Assembly (NCBI GenBank): GCA_942490535.1
Contig: CALNXQ010000004.1
Coordinates: forward strand, 62,001 to 126,000
DNA length: 64,000 nt
Direction: 5' to 3'
Source: JAEINY01 sp942490535
GTDB taxonomy: Bacteria > Bacteroidota > Bacteroidia > Bacteroidales > Marinilabiliaceae
Part shown: piece by piece, positions 37,756 to 45,688 of the stretch
How the letters are laid out: each line of letters opens with the position of its first letter
How positions within the stretch are numbered: the stretch's first letter is position 1
Program-made: the position numbers and the translations under genes
The notes under the pieces: model-generated
Told to the model about the DNA's origin: nothing
Databases searched by the model: none
What the model saw: only the letters and a program-made list of their open reading frames with translations

Positions 37756-39357
37756 TTATTCATTAATGGCGGCTTTGATAAAAGCCATAAATATCGGATG
37801 TGGTTTTAATACAGTACTGCTGTACTCCGGGTGAAATTGAACCCCAACAAACCATTTGTGTTTCGGAATTTCCATAATCTCCACTAAGCCGGTATCCGGG
37901 TTGCATCCGGCAGCCTTCATACCTGCTTTTTCATAGGCTTCGAGATACTCATTGTTGAATTCATAACGGTGGCGGTGACGCTCTTTCACCATTGCGCTGT
38001 TGTAGGCTTTGAATGAGTTGGTGGATTTCTGCAATTCACAGTCGTAAGCCCCTAAACGCATGGTACCACCCATGTCGGTTACGTTCTTCTGATCTTCCAT
38101 CAGGTCAATAACCGGATTTTTGGAGGTGTGATCCATCTCTCTGGAATTGGCATCATCCAGCTTTAATACGTTACGTGCAAATTCAATAACTGCACATTGC
38201 ATGCCCAAACAAATACCCAGGAATGGAATGTTGTTTTCACGAACATGTTTTACAGCTACCAGTTTGCCTTCAATACCACGATGGCCAAAGCCTGGAGCCA
38301 CTAGTACGCCATCTAATCCCTTCAGTTTATCAGCCACATTTTCAGTGGTCAGTTCTTCTGAATGAATCAACTCAATTTTAACTTTCCGATCGTTGTAAGT
38401 GGATGCATGGATCAAAGCTTCGATAATTGATTTATAGGCATCGGCCAACTCCACATATTTACCAACCAAACCAATGGTGACTGTTTTGGTCGCTTTCTCC
38501 AGTTTGGTCAGGAAACCTTTCCAGTCTTTCAAAGCGGGTTTTTCACCTACTGGCAAGCGCAGCTTTTCCAATACCGTTTCATCCAATCCTTCTTCCTGCA
38601 TTTTTACAGGTACCTGATAGATGGTTTTCACATCAATGGATTGGATCACCGATTTTTGATCGACGTTACAGAACAGCGCCACTTTTTTGCGAATATCATT
38701 GGATAATTCCTTTTCAGTCCGCAGTACTAACACGTCGGGTTGTACCCCAATTTCAAGAAGTTGTTTAACAGAGTGCTGAGTCGGTTTGGTTTTCAATTCG
38801 CCTGAAGCATTTAGGAAAGGTACTAAAGTCAGGTGTACCACAATGGCGCGATGTCCCAACTCCCATTTCATCTGACGCACCGCTTCAATATAAGGCAATG
38901 ATTCAATGTCACCAACCGTTCCTCCAATCTCCGTAATAACGACATCAAATTTGTGCTTGGTACCCAATAGTTTGATGTTCCGTTTAATCTCGTCCGTAAT
39001 GTGAGGAATAATCTGAACGGTTTTACCCAGGTAATCCCCCTTACGTTCTTTATTGATCACATTTTGATAGATGCGACCCGTTGTTACATTATTGGCTTGC
39101 GATGTGGGTACATTCAGAAAGCGCTCATAGTGTCCCAGGTCAAGGTCTGTTTCAGCTCCATCTTCGGTTACATAACACTCTCCATGCTCATAGGGATTCA
39201 ATGTTCCGGGGTCCACATTCAGGTATGGATCCAGCTTTTGAATGGTCACACTGTATCCTCTTGATTGTAATAATTTGGCCAATGAAGCCGAAATAATTCC
39301 TTTTCCCAGTGAGGAGGCTACACCTCCTGTTACAAACACATATCTTGTATCCGACAC
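37756..39357 (-). CDS. pyrG: CTP synthase
   Basis: This 533-residue enzyme converts UTP, ATP and glutamine to CTP. The N-terminal synthetase domain starts with YVFVTGGVASSLGKGI and has KLDPYLNVDPGTLNPYEHGE. The C-terminal glutaminase domain has the nucleophile motif GICLGMQ (Cys near residue 382) and the HPEYSS His/Glu motif (near residue 515). It is cytosolic. It is the first gene of a pyrG-yidC unit; a CAAAGGTA (TACCTTTG on the minus strand) element at 39497-39504 may be the promoter. Confidence 0.97.
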   Translation of the reverse strand: MSDTRYVFVTGGVASSLGKGIISASLAKLLQSRGYSVTIQKLDPYLNVDPGTLNPYEHGECYVTEDGAETDLDLGHYERFLNVPTSQANNVTTGRIYQNVINKERKGDYLGKTVQIIPHITDEIKRNIKLLGTKHKFDVVITEIGGTVGDIESLPYIEAVRQMKWELGHRAIVVHLTLVPFLNASGELKTKPTQHSVKQLLEIGVQPDVLVLRTEKELSNDIRKKVALFCNVDQKSVIQSIDVKTIYQVPVKMQEEGLDETVLEKLRLPVGEKPALKDWKGFLTKLEKATKTVTIGLVGKYVELADAYKSIIEALIHASTYNDRKVKIELIHSEELTTENVADKLKGLDGVLVAPGFGHRGIEGKLVAVKHVRENNIPFLGICLGMQCAVIEFARNVLKLDDANSREMDHTSKNPVIDLMEDQKNVTDMGGTMRLGAYDCELQKSTNSFKAYNSAMVKERHRHRYEFNNEYLEAYEKAGMKAAGCNPDTGLVEIMEIPKHKWFVGVQFHPEYSSTVLKPHPIFMAFIKAAINE

Positions 39358-39496
39358 AGCTACAATATTTTAGTAATTACACGTAAACTCTTATTCTTTA
39401 AAAACATGGCTAATCCCCTTTGTCCTGGAATCATCTTATCAGTGGGTAAATTTGATCATTGTACAAATGGATGATCGCTCACATTTTTCAAAACTA

Positions 39497-39504
39497 CAAA
39501 GGTA
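39497..39504 (-). promoter_or_regulatory. Possible Bacteroidota -7 promoter element for pyrG
   Basis: On the minus strand TACCTTTG matches the Bacteroidota -7 consensus TAnnTTTG, about 140 bp upstream of pyrG. A -33 TTG with the usual spacing of about 19 bp is not clear, so this is tentative. Confidence 0.35.
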
Positions 39505-39550
39505 GAAAAATACCATCAATATTAATGAAACGGGCCTGGAAATAGGTATA

Positions 39551-39579
39551 AAAAAAGGCCGGTGATTCACCGGCCTTTC
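39551..39579 (-). terminator. Rho-independent terminator after DUF349 gene
   Basis: AAAGGCCGGTGA and TCACCGGCCTTT (39554-39565 and 39567-39578) form a nearly perfect inverted repeat. On the minus strand it is followed by a T-run, and it lies about 70 bp past the stop of the 39648 gene. Confidence 0.85.
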
Positions 39580-39647
39580 CATTTTAGAGGCTAATCTCAA
39601 AAAAATGATTCTTTTCTACCATGAAATTCTATCTTTTCAGGCGTTAA

Positions 39648-41603
39648 TTATTTCATTATGGCGTCCAGCATGTCCAATTTTTTATTGAGCAATTGGATGT
39701 TGCGTCGGCCTGTTTCAATTTTATGTGTGAAATCTCTCACCAAAGCATCTGATTTTTTCGACTTGGCAAAGAAACCAATATTGTTTTCCCAGGTTGTAAT
39801 GTCATTCTCCAACTGTTTTAATTTGTTGATGATCTTATTACGCTCCAGGGTCATTTTATCGCCATAACCGTCGTTTTTGTAGTTCTCCAGTCGGTTTCTG
39901 AATTTTTGGATGTTCTTTTGACTTTCATCCATGTTCAGATTGTCGAAATGCTTATTGATTAAACCTCTGAAGTCTTGATTAACACGGTCTTTATCTTTAA
40001 TCGGTACGTGACCAATGGCTGACCAACGGTGTTGGAAATCTTGTAGCTTTTTGAAGTTATCTTCCGCATTTTCGGCCGAATTATAAGCTTTTACCTCTTC
40101 AATCAAAGCTTCTTTTAAAGCCAGGTTTTTATCATGTTCCTCATCAATGTGGCTAAAGAAATGTGTTTTGTGTGCAAAGAAGGCATCACAAGCGGTGCGG
40201 AACCGTTTCCAAACCACATCTGATTGCTTGCGGGGAACAGGTCCTATTTCTTTCCACTTTTTCTGAATGCGAATGAATTCATCGGTGGTTTTCTTCCAGT
40301 CGGTATTGTCTTTCAATCCTTCAGCCTGGATGCACAGTTCTGTTTTAAGCTGAAGGTTGTTATGTTGTTCAGACTTGTAATCTTTAAAGAAATTACGTTT
40401 GTGATCAAAAAACTGATCACAGGCGATGCGGAAGCGATCATAAATTAAATTGTTGTCCTTTTTAGGGGCAAATCCAATGGTTTTCCAAATGGATTGCAGT
40501 TCAATCAACTCTTTACTTTTGGCTTCCCAATCTTTAGGAGTGTGCAATTCCACAGTCGATAAAGCTTCTGCTTTTTCGCACAATTCCGTTTTCGCTTCCA
40601 GGTTTTTGTTGAGCTGATCTTTTAAATCTTCAAAATACTCTTGATGCCTTTTGTTGATCAAGGACGTGGCTTCCTTAAAACGGATCCACAATTCGTCTTT
40701 CTTTTCGTGCGGAACCGGACCAATCTCGCGCCAGATGTCATGGTATTTTTGCAATGTTTTAAAAGCCTTCACGATGGTTGGCTCCAGCAATAGTTTTTCG
40801 GCTTTATCACACAATTCGATTTTCGCTTCCAGGTTCTTCTTTAAATCCAGGTCACGAAGCTCTTTGTTGATTTTAATATAATTGTAAAAACTCTCAATGT
40901 TATAGTTGTAGGATTCCCACAGGTCATGCAATTTATTTTGGGGTACCGGACCAATGTCGCGCCATTTTTGTTGTAAATCACGGAATTCATGGAAGGTGTC
41001 ATTTAACGATTCCTGGCGGTTAATCAAATCTTTGATGTTCTGAATTACATCCAGTTTAGCCTGTAGATTTCTATCTTTTTCTTCTTCAATACGTCTGGCA
41101 AATTCAGCTTTCCGCTCCTTGAACTGATGCAATAATTCTTTTAATTCATTTTCCAGGGTATCCTGTGGTGGTGAAAAGTTTTGTTCTGTTTCACCTGATT
41201 CCAGAAATTTTCGCTTCAAATCTTCTACTTCTGCCTTATGTTTTTTGTAAAAGGCTGTTTTAATCGCTTCTACTTCGTCTTTTACATGATCAACCGGAAA
41301 TTCCTTTAAAACGTTTTTAAGGCGATCCACTAGTTTTTCTTTCGATAATGTGATGTGATCAACCGGTTCTAAAGCAGTGGCTGCAGGTGGCTCTTCAGTA
41401 ACTGGAGTTTCTTGTTTTTCACTCATTTCAGGTGATTCTGCAGTCACTTCCTCTTTTACCTCTGCTACTTTGTTTTCAGCTTGTTCCGGTGATTGAGCTG
41501 CCGCTTCTACGGGCATGTTTTCCTGTGGTATAGTTTCAGATTTCGCTTCTGAATTCAAATCCATGCCTTGTTCGGCTGGTTTGTTTAGATCTTGTGCTTC
41601 CAT
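39648..41603 (-). CDS. DUF349 repeat protein
   Basis: This 651-residue acidic and coiled-coil-rich protein has an unstructured, glutamate-rich N-terminus (residues 1-85) and then five DUF349 repeats of about 75 residues. Each has a WxxIGxxP motif (WRDIGPVPQ, WREIGPVPH, WKTIGFAPK, WKEIGPVPR, WSAIGHVPI) and most end near LELCxxAE. DUF349 proteins are common in Bacteroidota; their function is not established, but long helical repeats suggest a scaffold or RNA/ribosome-linked role. It has no signal peptide or membrane helix. A terminator follows; no operon partner is evident. Confidence 0.85.
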   Translation of the reverse strand: MEAQDLNKPAEQGMDLNSEAKSETIPQENMPVEAAAQSPEQAENKVAEVKEEVTAESPEMSEKQETPVTEEPPAATALEPVDHITLSKEKLVDRLKNVLKEFPVDHVKDEVEAIKTAFYKKHKAEVEDLKRKFLESGETEQNFSPPQDTLENELKELLHQFKERKAEFARRIEEEKDRNLQAKLDVIQNIKDLINRQESLNDTFHEFRDLQQKWRDIGPVPQNKLHDLWESYNYNIESFYNYIKINKELRDLDLKKNLEAKIELCDKAEKLLLEPTIVKAFKTLQKYHDIWREIGPVPHEKKDELWIRFKEATSLINKRHQEYFEDLKDQLNKNLEAKTELCEKAEALSTVELHTPKDWEAKSKELIELQSIWKTIGFAPKKDNNLIYDRFRIACDQFFDHKRNFFKDYKSEQHNNLQLKTELCIQAEGLKDNTDWKKTTDEFIRIQKKWKEIGPVPRKQSDVVWKRFRTACDAFFAHKTHFFSHIDEEHDKNLALKEALIEEVKAYNSAENAEDNFKKLQDFQHRWSAIGHVPIKDKDRVNQDFRGLINKHFDNLNMDESQKNIQKFRNRLENYKNDGYGDKMTLERNKIINKLKQLENDITTWENNIGFFAKSKKSDALVRDFTHKIETGRRNIQLLNKKLDMLDAIMK

Positions 41604-41907
41604 AAGCTTTTGAGTTCTTTCAGGATAAAATTATTACCCTTGTTTTCAAATTATCTTACGAATATATTGTTTATCGGGCAATGGGCCAATTTTTTGAGTG
41701 AAAAACTCGTTTATCGTTACCTTGTGTAACTTGCTTTATTTTACAATAATGGAAGTTCTGAAAGGGTAGTTTTGGCGGGAAGTGTGGATTTCTCTTCGCA
41801 TAGGCCAGCACACCTTCTCGGATTGCATGCGGTTAATGATCGGGATCTGTGTGAATACACGTTATAGTTTTGGGGGTTTATTATCTTTGTCTCAAATTTG
41901 ATAGGGT
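41604..41907. other. Divergent intergenic region of DUF349 and trmD genes
   Basis: This 304-bp gap separates two divergent genes and should hold both promoters. A TATCTTTG (41882-41889) just upstream of trmD matches the -7 consensus, but a -33 TTG at the usual spacing is not clear. I see no RNA gene or repeat. Confidence 0.4.
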
Positions 41908-42585
41908 ATGCGCATAGATATATTAACACTCTTCCCGGAGATGTTTAACGGGCCGTTGAGTGAATCGATTATGGGACGAGCAATCGATAAGGGATTGGTA
42001 GAGATTGCATTTCATGATATTCGGGATTATACGCTGGACAAGCACAAAAAAGTAGATGATTACGCCTTTGGTGGCGGAGCCGGCATGGTGATGACCATTC
42101 AGCCCATTGCCGATTTAATCGAGAAACTGAAGGCGGAGCGCGAGTACGACCACATCATTTACATGACGCCAGATGGTCAGCGTTTTAATCAGCAAATTGC
42201 CAATTCACTTTCCTTATCGGGTAATATCATGATTTTGTGTGGCCATTATAAAGGCGTTGACCAGCGGGTGCGCGATCAGTATGTGACCCTGGAAATTTCC
42301 ATTGGCGATTTTGTACTCACCGGTGGTGAATTGGCGGCCGCTGTTGTAACGGATGCCATTATCCGGTTGATTCCAGGCGTTATGTCCGATGAAACCTCCG
42401 CCCTCACAGATAGCTTTCAGGATGGCTTATTATCCCCTCCGGTTTACACACGACCGGCCAACTATAATGGCTGGGAAGTGCCAGAAGTATTGCTGAGCGG
42501 TAACCAGGCCAAAATAGATGCCTGGCGTGAGCAACAAGCCTACGAGCGCACTAAAAAATTGCGTCCGGACCTGTTGGAAGAATAA
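41908..42585 (+). CDS. trmD: tRNA (guanine-N1-)-methyltransferase
   Basis: This 225-residue SPOUT enzyme methylates G37 of some tRNAs. It starts MRIDILTLFPEMFNGPLSES and has the trefoil-knot signatures ILCGHYKGVDQRV and SIGDFVLTGGELAA, which bind S-adenosylmethionine, and the HKKVDDYAFGGGAGM loop. It is cytosolic and acts as a dimer. It is not next to rimM or rplS as in many bacteria; it stands alone between the DUF349 gene and a convergent nuclease gene. Confidence 0.97.
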   Translation: MRIDILTLFPEMFNGPLSESIMGRAIDKGLVEIAFHDIRDYTLDKHKKVDDYAFGGGAGMVMTIQPIADLIEKLKAEREYDHIIYMTPDGQRFNQQIANSLSLSGNIMILCGHYKGVDQRVRDQYVTLEISIGDFVLTGGELAAAVVTDAIIRLIPGVMSDETSALTDSFQDGLLSPPVYTRPANYNGWEVPEVLLSGNQAKIDAWREQQAYERTKKLRPDLLEE

Positions 42586-42588
42586 TTG

Positions 42589-42640
42589 TTAGTGGTTAAT
42601 TATCAATGATAAAAGTTGAATTGAAAATTAACCACTAAAT
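42589..42640. terminator. Bidirectional hairpin between convergent trmD and nuclease genes
   Basis: The 13-bp inverted repeat TTAGTGGTTAATT (42589-42601) and AATTAACCACTAA (42626-42638) with a 24-base loop lies in the 67 bp between two convergent stop codons. The stem is AT-rich and the U-tract is weak, so it is a moderate candidate. Confidence 0.5.
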
Positions 42641-42652
42641 TATTAATTAGTT

Positions 42653-45523
42653 TCAGCGATTACAAAGCCCCTTATAGGTACAATACGTACATTTGGTTTG
42701 ATCCTCAGTGGGCGAGAAAGGCACCTGCGGATCGTACAGTTCATTCAATAGCTCATCCAGATTGGCTTCAAAATCCAGCTGAACTGTGCTGAGTTCAATT
42801 AGGGATTTACTCTTCCGGTTTTTAAGATAGAGTTGGGTGTCGTAATCTTTCTTAAAGAGATCTCTCACCCATATGACCCCCGGCTGAATGGACTTTTCGG
42901 GTGCAGTCGTTTTGTGCAATATTAAGGAATACAGCAGGGTTTGAAAGATGGCTTTTACCTTTTTATGTTTATCCGTGTTGAATAAATCCTTAATGTCTGC
43001 CGTATGAGGTTCTCCCGATCCGGTTTTATAATCCACTACTTTCAATACACCGTCTTTCTGTTCCAACCGGTCAATGATACCCCCCAGGTTAATAGTTGTG
43101 CCCTTTGAGGTGGTGTAGTTCCAATTCACACGTTGTTCCAGATCTACAATGGTAAATGGGGCGGCTTCTTTTTCCAGTTGCAGGAAACGATGTAGATACC
43201 GTTTTAGTACTTCATATACCATCACATTTTTGCCATGAATATCGCTAAAGGTTGTGCGTCCTTTTTCATAATCGGTCAGGTGTTTATTAAACCCTTCGCG
43301 TATGAGTTGTTCCAATAGCTCCGGCGTTTTTATCCAATTGGAGAAGGTGTCTTTAGAAACTTCTTTACCGATGTGTGGTTTGTAGAGATTCTCCACCACT
43401 TCGTGAAAAATGAGTCCGAAGATGCGGGCATCAGCTTCTTCTGTGATTAAGTCCGGCTCTTTGATACCAATTATTTTTTGGTAATAAAAGCGCAACGGAC
43501 ATTCGATGTACACCGACAGCGCACTGGGTGACAACATGGATCCGTTATGGGGATGAAATTTAGCCAGTCGTTCCATTACCGTTGCATTTTTAGGTGCAAA
43601 GGGTTCCGGCGAATTGAGTAAGGAGACATGCCCCGGGGCTGTTTGAAAGACCGGATTGGCCGGATATTCATACTTCAATTGATATAGGTAACGGCTCATT
43701 TCGTTGGATTTGAGTCCTTGTGCACCGGTGGAATAGAGTAACTGTACTTTTTTAGCCCGGTGGATCAACCGGAAGAAATAGTAGGAGAAGATGGTATCCT
43801 GAAATTCAATGGTAGGTAAGCCAAAACCTGCTCGTAAGGCCGATGGAATAAATGTGTTAGGCGGAGATGAGCGGGGGAAAACGCCTTCATTTAGATCCAA
43901 AATAATCAGTTTGTCAAAGTCCAGGGCCCGTGTTTCCAGTATTCCCATCACCTGCAAACCGGCCAATGGTTCCCCCTTAAAGGGCACTGTCTGAAAATCG
44001 GCCAGTTTCCGGAATAGTTTAATCCAGGTTTGTGGCTCCAGTGCCGCATGTTGATTTTGTTCCAAAATATCCTGCAGTCGAATGATGCTCTTGTGCAGCG
44101 TAAACACAAATTCCTGTTCAATAATTTTATCCCCCGATTGATGGAGCAACTCAAAAACCTTGGTGAGGATGTCGTTCATGTAGTCTGTCAGCTGTTCACC
44201 GGTGGAGGTGGCTGTAAAAATCAGTTTAAAAAGGGCGTTGACATGTAGCTGCGAAGAATGGATGAAGATGTAGTTCTTTTTGATCAGTTGCTTTCGCATT
44301 TGGCGGGCATCTTCTTCAGCCAGCATGGCAATGTAGGGATGTTGTAAAATGGGAATCACATACCGGTGATAGAGCCAGGTTTCCCCTTTGCCTGTTTGAC
44401 GGGCATGGCGTTGTAAGTCGAAAAGCAAGTCCGCCAATCCGAAAATGGGCGTGCTTTTTAAAGGGTACCCCATGGTGACATTGATGCGGTCCACATTTTC
44501 AGGTATCCCGTGCAGAGCTGGCATCAGCATGTTTTCATCGGCCAGGATAACCGCCGTCTTCATATCCGAGACATACTCTTCGCGTAGAAACTGATTCACC
44601 GATTTGAGCTGTTCCGTGGGATTGGCCACAGCCGTGATGGTGATTTCCGGTCCGGCCTCATTCAAGGGCAATGTAAAATCATCCGGCATGGGGAATTTAG
44701 CCAGGTTCTCCTTTAAAAATAGCCCCGGCCCGCGTTGCATTGAGCCCCAGCTTTTAAGCGCCGGTTCTCTGGGGAGTATCCAATTGGAGTAGTCCCAAAA
44801 AAAATCGGCCTTTTTTTTCTTCTGCAGGAATTTCATCAACTCCTGTTCGGCAGGTGTTAAGGCATTCAGTCCGGTAAACACCAGGTGATCCCATTCCAGA
44901 TCCGGATGCTCACCTTTTTTTATGGATTCAGCCACCTGGCGGTACACCATGCCGTCGTAGGCCAAACCTTGTGCGTCCAGGGCTTCGCGAAAGGCATGGT
45001 AAATGGCCGGCACTTGTTCCCATACGGATAAAAACTCTTTTTGATGATTGGATAAACGCTCCATTTTAAAGGTGCCCCAAAAGGATTGGATGGCTTCCAG
45101 TTGTTCGGGAGATAAATGGCTGAAATCATCTTCCAGTTCTTTGAGTGAGGCCAGGTTGGAAAAGAGTTGGTCGATGGGCACCAGGTATTTATCCAGATCG
45201 TCAAAATCATTGAGAAACATCTCTCCCCAGGGCAGGAAGTCATCAAACGAAACATCCTTACCGGTTATGTTGTTATAAACGGTGTGTAGCGTAAACAAAA
45301 GTGTAATATTATCTGCTACCACCATATTGGTCATGGAAGCGAATAAATCGTTTACTGTAATGGTTTTGGGTGCCCACATTGGGCTGGTGGTGAGGGTGCG
45401 CACATGGTTAAGGAAAAAAATACCCGCTCTTTGACTGGGAAAGACAAAACAAAAGGTTGTTGCGTCTGTTTTATTGTTCTGAAAATAATAGGAAGCTATG
45501 GCGTTAAGGAAACCCGGCGTCAT
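42653..45523 (-). CDS. PD-(D/E)XK nuclease family protein, AddB-like
   Basis: This 956-residue protein has an inactivated helicase-like N-terminal half (FVFPSQRAGIFFLNHVR opening; no clear Walker A motif) and a C-terminal PD-(D/E)XK nuclease domain with VVDYKTGSGEPH. Cysteines in SVYIECPLRFYYQ and KCTYCTYKGLCNR fit the four ligands of an AddB-type 4Fe-4S cluster (C...CX2CX5C). AddB works with AddA to process double-strand breaks for recombination. No AddA-like helicase is in the window. It is convergent with trmD and divergent from sucA. Confidence 0.8.
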   Translation of the reverse strand: MTPGFLNAIASYYFQNNKTDATTFCFVFPSQRAGIFFLNHVRTLTTSPMWAPKTITVNDLFASMTNMVVADNITLLFTLHTVYNNITGKDVSFDDFLPWGEMFLNDFDDLDKYLVPIDQLFSNLASLKELEDDFSHLSPEQLEAIQSFWGTFKMERLSNHQKEFLSVWEQVPAIYHAFREALDAQGLAYDGMVYRQVAESIKKGEHPDLEWDHLVFTGLNALTPAEQELMKFLQKKKKADFFWDYSNWILPREPALKSWGSMQRGPGLFLKENLAKFPMPDDFTLPLNEAGPEITITAVANPTEQLKSVNQFLREEYVSDMKTAVILADENMLMPALHGIPENVDRINVTMGYPLKSTPIFGLADLLFDLQRHARQTGKGETWLYHRYVIPILQHPYIAMLAEEDARQMRKQLIKKNYIFIHSSQLHVNALFKLIFTATSTGEQLTDYMNDILTKVFELLHQSGDKIIEQEFVFTLHKSIIRLQDILEQNQHAALEPQTWIKLFRKLADFQTVPFKGEPLAGLQVMGILETRALDFDKLIILDLNEGVFPRSSPPNTFIPSALRAGFGLPTIEFQDTIFSYYFFRLIHRAKKVQLLYSTGAQGLKSNEMSRYLYQLKYEYPANPVFQTAPGHVSLLNSPEPFAPKNATVMERLAKFHPHNGSMLSPSALSVYIECPLRFYYQKIIGIKEPDLITEEADARIFGLIFHEVVENLYKPHIGKEVSKDTFSNWIKTPELLEQLIREGFNKHLTDYEKGRTTFSDIHGKNVMVYEVLKRYLHRFLQLEKEAAPFTIVDLEQRVNWNYTTSKGTTINLGGIIDRLEQKDGVLKVVDYKTGSGEPHTADIKDLFNTDKHKKVKAIFQTLLYSLILHKTTAPEKSIQPGVIWVRDLFKKDYDTQLYLKNRKSKSLIELSTVQLDFEANLDELLNELYDPQVPFSPTEDQTKCTYCTYKGLCNR

Positions 45524-45580
45524 GGTTTTTTTATTTTAGCATGTTTTTGAAAGGCTGAAAGTAGTGATTTTGGATCGAAA

Positions 45581-45614
45581 TTTGACTGGTTCAGTCCTTT
45601 TATGGTTAACTTTG
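45581..45614 (+). promoter_or_regulatory. Possible Bacteroidota promoter of sucA
   Basis: TTTG (45581-45584) and TAACTTTG (45607-45614) match the -33 and -7 elements, although the spacing of 22 bp is a little long. The -7 element overlaps the upstream in-frame ATG at 45602, which supports the downstream sucA start at 45689. Confidence 0.4.
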
Positions 45615-45688
45615 AGTTGACCTTTTTGTTAAGAAAATTATTAATAACGCGTTACTTTAATAGACCCCTTAGAGGAAAACAGAATTAT

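Noticed and set aside
42653..45523. Defence-system nuclease
   Set aside because: The domain order and Fe-S cysteines fit an AddB-like recombination nuclease, and no defence genes surround it.
45602..45688. Longer sucA start at the upstream ATG
   Set aside because: The extension overlaps a promoter-like element, its residues are unlike E1 proteins, and MDTFSFVGN at 45689 matches the family start.
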